From Nyssa sinensis (Eukaryota; Streptophyta; Magnoliopsida; Cornales; Nyssaceae), in the NCBI GenBank assembly GCA_008638375.1, contig VIRR01000511.1, positions 62,001 through 126,000 on the forward strand: 64,000 nucleotides of DNA, written 5' to 3'. Below the pieces are notes generated by a model. The model ran no database searches, was not told the origin of the DNA, and worked only from the letters and a program-made list of their open reading frames with translations. The translations under genes were made by a program, and so were the position numbers. Position 1 is the first letter of the stretch, and every line of letters starts with the position of its first letter. Below are positions 22,375 through 34,687 of this stretch, piece after piece.

Positions 22375-23339
22375 ATGTGATGTGATCAATTATTAGTCGA
22401 GAGATAATTGGACTTGCCTATGACAAGGGGAACCAGTATGGGTATATGGCCATGTTTGCATGTGATAAAATTTCAGGCGGGAGGAAAAGAGAAGAGAGTG
22501 CCAATGGCCAAACAATAAATCTCTATGGTGTAGTCTATTATTCATGAGTGTGACTTGTGTGTCACAAGATAGTTCATCACTTTATATTATCCCACTCCCA
22601 CTTGCTAAGGTGGAGAATTTTGACAGTTTATCAACTCCATTCTCTGACCCACTCATGACATTATTGGTTTTCTTATAGTGAACTTGGGCCAATGTTATAT
22701 GGGCTTAGTTGGGCAATTAACTAAGCCCAACTACTCCAAATTTAATGGACCATCTAATGACTAACCAAATCATGGTCTAAAGGTTGGGCATTTATACATT
22801 TAAACTTTGGCCTTTGGTAACTAGTCACAATGCTGTTTTGGAGTATATAAGGGCCCGTTTGGAAAAGTGTATTTTGTTAGAATTTTTTTTTTTTACTAGA
22901 CAAGTTGGCCTATCTGAAAAGATCCATCTCCATATAGTAATATATTTGTTCTACTAATTAGAAATCTTTTTATTCAATTTGCAATAGAGATGGTACATTT
23001 CTCTTATAAGCTAAGCTCCACCACAAATGAGCCTCACAGGTTGTGGGTCACAGCCTTATCTTTGTTTCAGTTTGTGGAAATTTTTTTGAATGTGATTGAT
23101 ACAGTGATAACATGATAATGTATTATTTTAATAATATTCTGTCATGTATAATATGATTGTTGATCACTAAAAAAAATAAAACATAATACATATGATAGAA
23201 TGGTATTGAAAGAACATATTGTTACAAAATGTAACAAACACACCGAATAATATCTCTACTTTGTGGCCACATCATTGAAAAAAGAATTTTTTTTTAAATA
23301 ATATTTTTTCTTTTCTTCTCATTAGGCCCACCAGCCCAA
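20732..23339. other. Intergenic DNA with microsatellites
   Basis: No gene is supported. It holds a (TAA)n-like run near 21085-21102, (TA)n at 21550-21579 and 22099-22131, and a compound (GT)n(GA)n tract at 22303-22373. The rest is AT-rich unique-looking sequence. Confidence 0.6.
22303..22373. repeat. Compound (GT)n(GA)n microsatellite
   Basis: About ten GT units pass directly into more than twenty GA units. It is the longest perfect dinucleotide tract in the window other than the TA runs. Confidence 0.95.
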
Positions 23340-23499
23340 GGCCCATGGCCCATAACCGCTAGCATACTGGCATGCGCTCATCTATCGAATTTAAACTTTG
23401 AACGAGCCAAGTTAGTACTGAGCGAGCCTTACATGCATGGCGTGATAAATCGAAGAAAGTGACGGTATTCATGACAACTTCTCGGACCAGACTATAGGG

Positions 23500-23932
23500 T
23501 TTGCTAATTTTGCTAGCAATTTGAACCCTAGCAACCTACTTCCATGATTCACACCAGCGTCGGCCTCCGCCCCCGCCCTGAGCATGGAGCAGCATTGAAC
23601 CTTTTGTTGTATCAGAGCCTGTAAGTTCGACAACAGCGCCATTTTATTTTTCGTCTTTCCAATTCTTTGTTTGATTCAAATGATTTCAATCGGTTTTAGG
23701 GTTTCACATTCTATGTCATCATCTTGATTGATTTTTCTTAAAGTAAATTAAATTTTCAATTTTTTCTTGATAAGCTATTTTTTTCAATATTATATGGCCG
23801 GACAGAACGTAATCTGTATTTTTATGGCTGGATTATGGCGGGACGCCACTGTGCGACCCACCTTGAAATCATTTCGGTCAATTGGGGTTAATCTGCGAGA
23901 GTCAGGTAAAATTTCTCTTTAATTCCTTGGGG
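23500..23932 (+). other. Possible 5' end of an unidentified gene
   Basis: A rise in GC content and a telo-box-like GAACCCTAGCAACC (about 23522-23535) look like a plant gene start. A short frame from 23545 (ATGATTCACACC) ends in a good donor at CCT|GTAAGT. After an acceptor-like ACAG near 23807, a second open stretch carries MAGLWRDATVRPTLKSFRSI. It ends in GAGTCAG|GTAAAAT near 23906. I do not recognise the peptide and found no convincing downstream exons. It may be a gene cut short by later events, or chance. Confidence 0.25.
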
Positions 23933-24632
23933 AACTAGAATAATTTGCTCATTATGCTTAAACATTGGGTATGCTGAGCTGTTCTAAGTAATTTTATTGT
24001 GGCTTTGTTTTGTTAATGTAAGAAAGAGAAGAAATCATAATCTTGAATATCTCTTTTTTTTTTTTTTAATTACTTTGCACCTGAGTAAACCAAGAAAAGC
24101 TATTAACAAGTATTGTTGCTGTCAATATGATTGGGAGGGAAAGACGGGGTACTGGCCTATCTCCTGGCGCCATTATATGCACAAAATGGCTACCTCATAC
24201 TCGGACCCACTCTAACCCTTTTCAACTTTAGGTTTTATCATTGCTGCATTGCACCAAGTAACAACTACATAAAAAAATAAGAAAGAAGAAGAAGAAAAAG
24301 AACTATGGTAAAGTGAGCTTGACATAACCATGTGGCTTAGCTGGGTTGATTCTCAAATTTTTCAGAAAGAAGCAAAACTAATAAAACACTGATGATGCTA
24401 CTTTTTTCTTTCCTTTCTTCAGTTTTATTAGATTTTTTGTTCTTGATTGGTAAAGTTTTATTACAAAATAAGGAGGGGATATGAAATTAGTTGTCAAATG
24501 TGGATTTGACATCATCCATTTGATAGGATTGTAAGAATGAAGTTTGAAGAGGGTTAATATTTAGTGTTTAGAACGATAAACGTGGTGAATTATTTTAGAA
24601 TTAAAACTAATTAAATTTAAGGGACAACACAA
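23933..24632. other. Intergenic DNA
   Basis: No supported feature. A poly-T run lies at 24053-24067 and a purine-rich patch at 24275-24300. Confidence 0.5.
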
Positions 24633-24640
24633 TTATTTAA

Positions 24641-24826
24641 GGGAAATGATATTAGCACCCTTTATTTTACCAAAGGTGATACACTAGTAAAATGAAATTA
24701 CATAATTTCCCTTGCATTTAAATCATGAAATCCACCTTTTGAAAGGACATTTATGTAATTTCATTTGAGCAAAATAGTAAAAGTGGAGCTTATCTAGTAA
24801 AATATGTAGTGAAAATATTATTTTCC
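24641..24826. mobile_element. 186-bp MITE with perfect 8-bp TSD
   Basis: The 8 bases TTATTTAA occur on both sides (24633-24640 and 24827-24834). The ends form a long imperfect inverted repeat: GGGAAATGATATTAGCAC on the left and GGAAAATAATATTTTCAC on the right when reverse-complemented. Similarity continues inward through AAATGAAATTACATAA. There is no coding capacity. An 8-bp TSD fits the hAT superfamily, although the TIR tip is not a typical hAT tip. Confidence 0.78.
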
Positions 24827-24834
24827 TTATTTAA

Positions 24835-26799
24835 TTGTGAAACGATTGATAATCAAAAAAATTGATGGAAGTATTTAGTATGCTGTGAGTTGTAAGATTC
24901 ATCCATGATAATAATAAACAATCATACACATAGAAGATAAAGATTTATAATGAAAAAAAAAAACCCTTCAAAATGGAAGGTAAAAAACCCACTTTGATGC
25001 CTAATCTAGTAACAAAGTAAACTAAGTTAAAAGCATACAATGATTCAGACCAAGTAAACTAAGTTAAAAGCATACAATGATTCAGACCAAGAACTAACCT
25101 GCTCAAATGTAATGAGCAATCCCATTAGCTTTCATACTAGTCATTACGATTACAAATCCACAGTGGACAGATCAAGCTGTGCTCAAGTCCTTGCAATGAT
25201 TTTGTGTTTGTGCTATACGCCTATCCAAGAGCATGCAAGAGATTTCACCAACTCGTCATTCTCAAGCAGTATAGACTTAACCTGGGCACACAATTTACAG
25301 AGAATATGATGATTATATGAAGCCATGAATAAGCACTAATCAGTAATCACTCTTCTAAAGTGCAAAAATGTGATTAGCCACTGTAGAAACACTAGGTTTC
25401 TATATATAACAATAATGGAACCTATTGTATTAGGAAACCACAATTTGATGCAACTCTAAAATCGTCATCATAAATACAGATGCTCAAATAGACGATGCAC
25501 ATGAACATTTGAACAAATAAGGTGTGTGTTCAAAGGAGGAAGCTACTGGAAAATTTTACGTCAAATTAATCATTGTTCCATTTGAACAAACTTCTCACAT
25601 GTTTAAACGAGCCACTCACCAGATGAGTGCATTCAAACGAGCACACGTGTGTTCGAACAAGCAAGCCACTGGATTGCTATTCGTTTAGAAACTCAAATAT
25701 ACAAAAAACCAATCTAAGTTTCAAGGGTACTAATGTCTTTTCCTTGAGCCAATTTAGTCTATAGTCAAAACTAGATTTTATGATTCCAATTAAATACAGC
25801 ACCAAGTTCGAATCAAAGGATAAGTCATTCACTGTGTGAACAATGCAATGCATAAGTGAATCTGACCTTCTTTACATGCAATTCTAAAGCACTATAGATA
25901 TGAACTTCAACGAATAAGGTCTTCAGAATTGCAAGCGTATGCTTAAAAAGGAGTTTTCAACTCATCTTCATGTATAAACCGAAAGTCCTACGCCTAATAC
26001 TAATCCAACTATTTTGGAAAGAGAATTGCAACACAAAAATGACAAACAATTTTCCACAATAAAGACTTGAGTCCCAACTACTTTAGGTTGTTTACATGAA
26101 TTTTTCTTTGCGACTTAGCTATATCATCCTCAGTTGGTGCTACCTGTAACTTTTACCAATTAAAAATTGAGTCAAAACAGGGTCCATTTCCAAGGAAGGC
26201 AACTGTATGCTCTTGTGCTCCTACACATGGAGGGCTTAGAAAGGGCAAGCTGGGAAAGTCCAAATGCCACAGAACTAAAAGAAAGCTTCACTAAAGGCTT
26301 TTTGTGGTTCGCTGCCTTCCTGGTGTTCACTTTGCCACTCACATCCATGTCCTTCCCCTTTTCTTGGTGAACCTTGTTCGCCTACAAATTATTTCCTTTG
26401 CTTGCCTTGCATAGTCCAGTTGAAAATAATTTGGGATTGAATTATGATACCGAACTATTTTGCACCATATGCAAAAATTGAGGCATGTATAGTTAATGTG
26501 TGTTTGGAGTCCCTTGGAATTTGAATGGCCACATTTTGTGTTCCATAGCATTTGAAGTAATGTTCATCATTGAGAATGGGGCCAATAATGAAAATTCCAT
26601 ATTTTGCCTTATCTGATGGTATGGATCATTTTAAAGTTCTCTCAGTATGACAATGTTTCAAATTTTATACAACCATTTCTTTTTGGAAAAATATGAATAA
26701 ATAAAACATAAGGTACTAAAGGGGTGCAGTCCAGGTAGATGCAAAGTATATAGTAGCAAACAAAAACTATGCTCCCTCTGAAAAGATCAAATGACTAAT
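24835..26799. other. Intergenic DNA
   Basis: No gene is supported. A short direct repeat (AAGTAAACTAAGTTAAAAGC...CAATGATTCAGACC) occurs twice in tandem at about 25014-25052 and 25053-25090. The open frames at 25112-25309 and 26167-26370 have no recognisable motif. Confidence 0.5.
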
Positions 26800-27260
26800 G
26801 AAATCCACTGAAGGAAAAAAAAAAGGACTCAGGGAACTTACCGGAGAACTTGAGAGCCAAAATTGAACGGAACTTAATGTTAATTTCTTTAGGCTGCAGA
26901 CCAGCAGCTCTTCACGGTCAAAGGTACGCTTATTCTCCTTCTAGACACACCACAAGAGGCGGCTTGACCCATGCATGAGATGCCAGCAACCAATCAAAGC
27001 GATCAAGAAGCTATGCTTATTCCATGCTTCCAGACTCCTCTGCTAGCACAACTCCCTTGCCAGCAACCATCCAGCTCAAAAACCAATCAAGGCGGCTTGA
27101 CCCATGAGATGCCAAAAGGGAAAACAACATACATGATACTCTAACAATCAGACAACAAATCAAGACATGATTAAAATTCTCCTATGCATCATTGCACATA
27201 CAACACCAACCTGGAAGCACATTCTCGATACACCAAATTTTCAATAGTGAAGATCCCCTT
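26800..27260 (-). mobile_element. LINE (L1-type) C-terminal fragment, antisense
   Basis: Read on the minus strand, broken frames show ENVLPGWCCMCNDA, NFNHVLICC and then WCV, KENKRTFDREELLV and SLKKLTLSSVQFW. This is the zinc-binding tail (zf-RVT) and last motif of plant L1-type LINEs. Only the last 0.4-0.5 kb is present, as expected for 5'-truncated copies. A 25-30-bp block containing GGCGGCTTGACCCATG occurs twice (about 26955-26975 and 27083-27103), so part of it is duplicated. Several stops and shifts are present. Confidence 0.65.
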
Positions 27261-30200
27261 GAATCTATTCTTCTCTTCTTTTTTTCTTTTGCTCCTTTTA
27301 ACATGATGGGTCCTACCTTTGGAAATGCTCTTTAAAACACAATCGGGCCAAGGTATATGAAGATGCGGTGTAAAAGTTAGGATTGAAGGCTGAAACCCAT
27401 ACTAAACCGTATAAGGTGGCTTATATACCCTTAATCTGAATGTTCAGGAGAGGTGTTCCCTTATGCAATCAGTTATTTTTTTCAAACAAGTCAGACTTTT
27501 ATAAATAAATAAAGAGATGATAAAGATAGAAATGGTGGCATCCCGTCTTTGTCCTCATGGAAATTAAGCTCAAACAAAGGATGAAACCCCATTTGAAGTC
27601 CAAGGATAGAGATGCAATTGGTTAAATGACACCATATGGTGTGCTGTCCTAATTCTCATTGTTTGTCACATCAGTTTAGGCCGTCCTTGTTTATATGACA
27701 ATAGAAGGTGAGATGATGCCTATGACAATACATATGCTTTCATGTTAGGTCCAAGGGAACTCTAGTTTATTCAAGAACAGATCTTTTAGTTAAGTGAAAC
27801 TGAACGTCCGGCTAGAAAGAGAATTCAAATCGAACCATAGGTTGCTTCCTTTTGCAGTGCATGGATTCCTCTGGGCTTTAACAATGGTACGCTAGGTTCA
27901 ACTCTTTTACTTGCTAGGGTGAAGCTTCCCACCCAGCCCCATTTTTGGCCCCATGACCGCCACAAAGCCTTTTTGGTTTGAAGGAAAATATCCATGGTAG
28001 TTATATCAAGTTTTTTTTCATGTTTGTTTTAGACTTGTATGCTTTTAGTTTAGTTTTATAATTTTATTTATGTTTTCTTGTTTATTGTTGAATCAATGGT
28101 GTTTTGAAAATTTAACATTTGTGGTTTGGATATTGTTGTGGCCCATGATCTTTTTTATTTTAATTTTCATTATCTGAGCTTAGTTGCATATTTTGTGTTA
28201 CCTTTTGTAGATTTAGATTTTCCTAATTGGTTAAAGTTTGAAATTTCTAATTTCAAAGTCCTAGTCCTAGCGGGTTAGGAAAGAACCAACGGCCTGCGAT
28301 TTTTTATGTACTTTTTCAACTCAGATTTTTTATTAGCTTTTGTAGCTTTGTTCTAATTTTAGGTTTGAATTTATTTCTCTACGTTTTAGGCCTTTAACAC
28401 TCCAAACCCATTTTAGTTGCTCTTGGGATTTGCATCAACATATTTTCTGCAATTCCTTTAACTAATCACTTTCAAATCTAAGCCTATTTTAACTCCTCCT
28501 CAATGGATATGACCTGTTGTGCACCATCTTGAACCCTAACCCATCCAATCTTTTATAAATTAAACCCATCAAATAGGCATCATTATTCTATCTTTTATGG
28601 TTGTTTGGTAAGAGGGGTGTCAAATTGAGAGGAAGCAAAGATCGAGGTGATGGAAAGTCATAGGGAAAGAAAACTGTCTTTTTCTTTGTATGTTTGGTTC
28701 AGGAAAGGAAGGAGGGAAAGGTTTGTTACTTTATTTTACCATTATTCAATTACATATTAACATAAAACAATGTTTGAAGGGGAAAAAAATACAAGGAAAA
28801 TGTTCCTTTCTCCCCTTTCCCCGCCTTCACTGTTCACTTTTAGGTAGAAAAGGAAATGATGGACTCAGGAGTGACTTGCCTCCTTAACTTTTCCTTTCCT
28901 TCATAACAAACAATAGAAACTCTCTCCATCCCTCCCCTTTTCCTTCCTCACTCCTCTCCAATGAAATGGAGCATTAGCGACATTTTACATTAGTAACCCT
29001 CCAAGGGAGGTAATTGGGTTTTACCAGGTTGTACATTATTGGAAGCTCCTCCTAAACATCCACAATTTAATTTTCCTTAAATGATTAGCTTCGCCTAAGC
29101 TATTAAAGTCGTTGTATTTACTGAATATGAGACTCTTGAGTAATTTATATGAATCTCTGGACTGTTTCCTTCTCCGTAGCCTTTGTAAATTGGTGATCTT
29201 ATTGGGACACTGTTTTTCATAATCGCCTTTCTGGTGGCAAATATAGCAACGATCAGACTTCTTTTGTCGCGATGTTTCTTCTTTTTACAATATCACCATT
29301 TTTTTTTCTTTCGGGGAGGAAATCATGAGTTTCTTTTTGGTGAATTTCCCATAAAAAGTTATATTTCTTTGTGTAGATATGATGGAAACATTAGGCTTGC
29401 TTCCCTGCCAAACTGATGTAGGACTTTACAGGAAACTCTAGATGCTAAGGCTATTGGGATAGTGACTATCTTAGGGTCTGAAACTAAGTGTTTGTGGTTG
29501 GAATATATTCAGGGTTTAGTTAAACTCCCCACATGATTGCTAGAGTAACCAGGGAAAAAAGTGAAAGGAAAAAATAGAGATTTGAAAACAGAGAATTACA
29601 CTGCTAGGTATCATGGTTTGAGTCCTAGAGAAAAGAGTGACACAGTTTGTGTGTTTTAGAGGGCGATTTTGAAGTCATAGGAGAAGTAATTGAAACTTCA
29701 GTTCTCAGAATCAATAAAGTTGGAAGCTTTCATAACATTCTCCACAATTTAGATTTAAAGCAAAAAATGAAATCAACATGCTCTCATGTGCTAACAATCT
29801 TGTGAAACCTATCCTCCAAGCAAAATCTTTTTGGGATTTTCATAGTGCATCAAGTTATGATCCATCAAGGTTTGATAATATTTTGGTTATGACATCAAAT
29901 CTTTTATGAAATGTTGATGCTATATTAGCCCGACCGGGGTTTTCTAAGAACCTTGGCAAGTGCCAGTAGGTAGGTACAGAAATCTACCAAAATAATTCTG
30001 CCATTCCTACTAAGGAGTAATACAAGATGATGCCCCTAACAGGAAAAGAGTGCAAATGAAGAGGGTAGAAGGCTCAACTTTTAAGGAACTACATTCATCT
30101 CCACAACATAATTCTATGAATGATGAATTATATTCAAAGCAAAACTATCTCAGCCGTAAACCTAAATGCTATATAAATAGAAAAGGCAAACACCGATTTT

Positions 30201-30540
30201 TTTTTTTCTTTTTTAATCTGGGAAATCAAGATGAACAAAACAAAGAAGCAAAGTGAAAAGACAGACATTCAAAGATAACAAGCAGATTAAGCTCCGGGGG
30301 ACTAACACCAACCAGCCAACAGGTTGCAGTAACCCAATGAGCCACTCTGTTGGTTGATCTCATACAACCTTGAAATCTAACATTATTGATATTCCTCATG
30401 ATATATTGAATGTCTCTACAAATCAGCCTCCCAAGGATAGCTGCCTGAATGTAGAGCTACAATATCTATCAAAGGATAGTTGGGGACTCAATGAGTTGGG
30501 ATATGTAATTCAGAAGAGCCTTGAATGACTTTTTTTTTCT
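27261..30540. other. Intergenic DNA
   Basis: I see no coding region, RNA gene or element with clear ends. The open frames here are short and unconnected. Confidence 0.5.
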
Positions 30541-30574
30541 GGGGGGGGGGGGGGGGGGGGGGGGGAGGGGGGGG
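30541..30574. repeat. Long poly-G run
   Basis: 25 consecutive G residues, then A, eight G and A. It follows a T-rich stretch. Such a tract can form G-quadruplexes and is prone to sequencing error, so its length may be unreliable. Confidence 0.95.
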
Positions 30575-30599
30575 ACGGTGTTGTTGTCGGAGTAAGTGG

Positions 30600-31120
30600 T
30601 GTCCTAAAAGGTGCTATACAGAGTGGAGGTGGGGAGTAGGAGGGAGTGGATGATGATATTAGATGGAGGATTTCAAACGGAAAATTTGAAGTGAATTCCT
30701 TTTAGGAGGCCCCGGTGGGTTCAATGGAACATGTTTTTCCTTGGGAAGGGCTTTAGAAAGCTAAAGTTCATTCTATGGTTGGAGGAAGAAAGGAGTAGAT
30801 GATATTAGCTGGAGGATTTCAAATGGAAAAGTTGAAGCGAATTCCTTTTATGAGGCCCTAGTGGATTCAATGGAAAATACTTTTCCCTTGGAAAGGGCTT
30901 TGGAAAGGTAATCTTCATTCTAAGGTCACATTTTGCAGCTGGATGGCAGTTCATAGAACTTCATTTCATATTTTACAATATTTAGCGGAAATGCAAGACC
31001 TTGTATTCATCTTTCAGAGCAATATGAATTTTAGGCCTGGACCTTTTGACCACTTTTCAAGGGGTGGGTGTTCATCTTCCTTCCACCTGTATGCATAAAT
31101 TACATTTATGGTAATCTTCA
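30600..31120 (+). mobile_element. LINE (L1-type) zf-RVT fragment with internal duplication
   Basis: Two successive blocks encode nearly the same peptide. The first is around 30645-30760 (IRWRISNGKFEVNSF), the second around 30795-30910 (ISWRISNGKVEANSFYEALV). Both continue into FPW or FPL with a following tryptophan-rich part, then SWMAVHRTS near 30940. This is the region before and within the zf-RVT domain of plant L1-type LINE reverse transcriptases. The frame is broken, so it is a dead fragment. Confidence 0.65.
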
Positions 31121-33233
31121 TATTCCTTTTTTCTGTGCTTAGGCACGGTGGTTTTTTTATTTGTGCAGTCTGATCCCCTTTCCCCTAGTTCTTTGATATG
31201 TTTCTTCAGAAAGAGTATTTTTAGGAAGAGGATGCAAGTCCGGATGCACAAAGTATGATTTTATTTCTTTTGGCATTCAGGGGATATATCAAATCATGGA
31301 AGAAGGATACTATCATAGATACATTAAGTCTGATTGCAATTCTTTCGGGATTCAGAGGATTATAGATTCATTATCTACTGCAATGGAGTGTGGAAAATAG
31401 CCCGCTATCAAGGCGTGATCTATTATACAAAATTATCATCCATTTCTGATGAAGTCGTCTAAGTCCATAACTATTATCATGAAATAGTGGACTTCTTACA
31501 CGGTGAAGTGGTGGGTGTGTGCATTTTTTTTGTTACCCAAATTGGCATTGCACAGTGGATTGGTGGGGGTTGTGCTTTTTGCACCTGGATTTGATTGTGG
31601 CTAATACATGCGATCATCTCTGTCTGGCTCATGCCAATTCTATAGATGGGAGAAGGTTGGCATGCAATATTTTTTCATTTTATCTTTGTGGTTCATTTGA
31701 TGTGTTCTATTGCTTTTTTCTTCCCCTTTTGGATTTTTATTCATCCCAAGCAACACTCAAGAGTCTTAACATTTGGTAAAATTTTGTTGGTGGAACAGTT
31801 CCTACAAGCAAATGAGCACACCCTCTCAATGCAATGCGACTGCAGTCTTGTTCTTTCGGTTCTGTTGGGTACTATTCTGTATTTTTTATTCGATTATTTA
31901 TACAAAAAATGTGCATATAGTGTTAGTGTAAAGTAATCAGAATACAAAACAGTATGGACGGGACAGAAAGAAGAAAATTTCATTTTTGTGATTGACACAA
32001 AAGGAAAACAGAACATAATTGAGGAGAAGAAATGCTAGTGATCATTATTGAGTGGCTTTGCCCCACCTGATCACTACCAAGTTTTTGGAGGTGGAGAGAG
32101 TTAGATTCAGAAAGCTTAATCATTATTTTTCTCCTCTCCTACTTTTGTGCGTGGTAAACCTGCCCTAGGTTGAGCCCGACTGGTCATCAGATTCAACATT
32201 CCTTACAGAGGGATACACCACTAGTTTCTTTCACTTGCACATTTTGGAGAACCTCATTTCATTATCACAATTATAATATTCCCACTTTAAAATAAAATTA
32301 TTGGGACATGGTTTTATGAACCATGCCTTCTCCACATAATGTCTAGCCATTGGTGGATCAATAATCCTCAGCCATTAAAACTTTGACCTTAACAAGCCCA
32401 AGTGATTGCCAGACCACTTTGATGGGTCCATCCCACTTCCCAAATTGCAACATTACACTTTTCCAGTCTACTCTATGCTTAATAAGCCAGTAATGTTCTG
32501 AAATGGTATTCGCTATAAAAAAATAAAAAAAAAAAGAAGGAAAAAAAATACATTTACACTCGTGGGTTGGCTTGATTTTACTTTAGCCTCTTGTTATTTA
32601 AAATGTCCTTATAATTATAACTAAAATAGTACTATAAGATATTTTGTCAAAATAAACAGAAGTTAGTATCGTTATATCAGACTACAAGAGAACTAAAGTG
32701 TATTTTTTTTTGTTTTGAAATTTGATTTTATCTTCAAACAGAAAGGTAAATTCTTTGGTCATTTTATATCTTTCATCACATTTGACATTTCAATCACAGC
32801 CACCACATGTTCTAAACAATAAGGGTCAAAGTGAAATGGGGGAAATATAGATGTATTTTTCCTCCAAATCTGACTGAACAATGAAGATTAATTTGTTTTA
32901 TATATACTTGGCTTCTATGCTAACTTTGTAACTCCTAGAATAAATCATCGGATCACATTGATATTTTATACTTGTCCGATAGTAAAACCCATTTACGGAG
33001 CCTTTTTTTCAACCAAAACCATGTGATTTGAAATTTTTTTATGAGACAGGGGTTATAAAAGAGCATATGTGCGTGTTGTACTTTAAATAAATTTTCTTAA
33101 TAATTAAAAATTGTCCTCTCAAAAATTTTCATCTTTTTACAACAGACTCCTTAAAATTCTAATTTTTATATTTTGCCCCTCCTAATTTTAGGGCCCAGAT
33201 CCACCATTCCACAGAACAAGTCAAGTTTGCTGA
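31121..33233. other. Intergenic DNA
   Basis: No gene is supported. Short open frames at 31519-31936 have no family signature. A-rich runs occur at 32518-32550. Confidence 0.5.
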
Positions 33234-33457
33234 CTCGTAGTCGAGGCTCTCAATGGGGCAAACGTTGGCACCAACAATGGCAATCTGGGAGGTGGTGTTC
33301 ATCCTCCTCGTAAGAAGTGGTTCCTTGTAGGTGTAAGCCACGTTTTTGTTAGACATACCTGACCAGTAGCTCTCGATCTCCTTACTATCAACAATTCCTC
33401 ATTTTCAATGTCATTGACATCATCACTGTGACAGTTCAAATTGTCTTCTTGATTCAT
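33234..33457 (-). pseudogene. Fragment of a CLC-type chloride channel/antiporter gene (N-terminal exon)
   Basis: Minus-strand reading from 33457 gives a hydrophilic start (MNQEDNLNCHSDDVNDIENE). After a one-base shift near 33355-33365 it continues with YKEPLLTRRMNTTSQIAIVG and ANVCPIESLDYE. The last two blocks closely resemble the cytosolic N terminus of plant CLC-c-like anion transporters, which act in the vacuolar membrane. Similarity ends abruptly at 33234; the normal continuation into the first membrane helices is missing. I see no other CLC exon in the window. It is a non-functional fragment, possibly left by a duplication or captured by an element. Confidence 0.7.
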
Positions 33458-34617
33458 CTCCTTGCTTTCCACACTTCTTTCCCTTCTCTGCGACAAGCAA
33501 CTGTCCTTACCTAATCCAACGTTCCATCCGCTGCAGCAACTGCACACACACATATCACAAAAATCGCAAGGAATGGTTTTGAACTTAATCGGTCCATTCC
33601 AATCTTAATTAGAAATAGTGTCTGGATTACACATTGGAAAAACACAATTACAATCATCCATCTCCACATCATTTTCGAAGTTAAAATTACAAAGATGACT
33701 TTTAACTTGAAAATAAATTTGAAGATTATGAGTTCGACATAGATTAGAGATACCAAAATATAAAGATTAGTATGTGTTTTTTTTTTTTCAAAATAAAAAA
33801 TTAGAAATTTGAATAATGAATAATAATTTGAAGGTTGGTATAATTAGAGTGAAAATATTAAAATATGAGACCAATATTCAAATTTGAAGAATATATCAAA
33901 ATGAAGATGAAAATAAAAGAAGTGGAGAACATATACTGGGAAAATGACCACTTAAATATTACTGGGAAAAATTTATGAAACAATATTATATTAAGTCCAT
34001 ATAATCTACACCAAAAAGAAAAAGAAAAAAGAATAAACTCTTAAAAGGAAAATAAGGCAGAGACACTTTGCAGGATTCTAGGCAAACACATATGTTCATA
34101 CAGAAGGCATATATCAACTATAACTAGTACATACGCGCATATAAGCGTGTTGTGCTTTAAAAGCGTTGCAGCTGGTATATCAAGTTTTATTGGTGTAACG
34201 TATTGAATCTCATTTTACCATATGCGGGTGGGAGAAAAAAAAACTCTAATTTATGACAAGTTTCTTAAAACGATAAAGCAATGATATCCTTATCCTGCAT
34301 TTTACTATTTTAGAAAATCTATTGGTGACTTTTTGAATAACGCACTCTCACCCACATCCGCTTCTCAAAAATAGCATATGGCTGCCCCAATTCTTCTTTC
34401 CTAAATTAATGGCATTGGCAGATCATCTCAAACTCTTTCTGCCTCTATGTCAGCTTCTTTTTTTATCTCCATGCTTGTTTCCTCTTACCTCTCAATTTAA
34501 TCATTTCAAAGATCTTTAGCTTTTCATTCTCCTGATTTTCTTCTGCCTACCATTTTTCCGACCCACCACAATGAATCTCTTCCAATCTCAACCCAATTAG
34601 TCCTCACATCACAGGTC
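33458..34617. other. Intergenic DNA and upstream region of the nodulin-like gene
   Basis: AT-rich sequence without supported coding. The last 250 bp (34370-34617) are pyrimidine-rich and probably hold the promoter of the gene that starts at 34688. Confidence 0.5.
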
Positions 34618-34624
34618 TATAAAT
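34618..34624 (+). promoter_or_regulatory. TATA box of the nodulin-like gene
   Basis: TATAAAT lies 70 bp before the ATG at 34688 and is followed by a CT-rich stretch (CTCTTCTCTCACCCTC), a common plant start-site setting. A start about 30 bp downstream would give a 5' leader of roughly 40 bases. Confidence 0.5.
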
Positions 34625-34687
34625 TCTCTTCTCTCACCCTCTTCTTCCACAATTTTCATCTTGAAAAGTGGGTGTTTGTTTATCTAT

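Noticed and set aside
33159..33553. Minus-strand frames as an intact small gene
   Set aside because: Only the CLC-like part has similarity, it needs a frameshift, and it ends abruptly.
34661..34687. Upstream start of the nodulin-like protein at 34661
   Set aside because: The codon there is TTG, not ATG. The first ATG is at 34688 and fits the TATA box.
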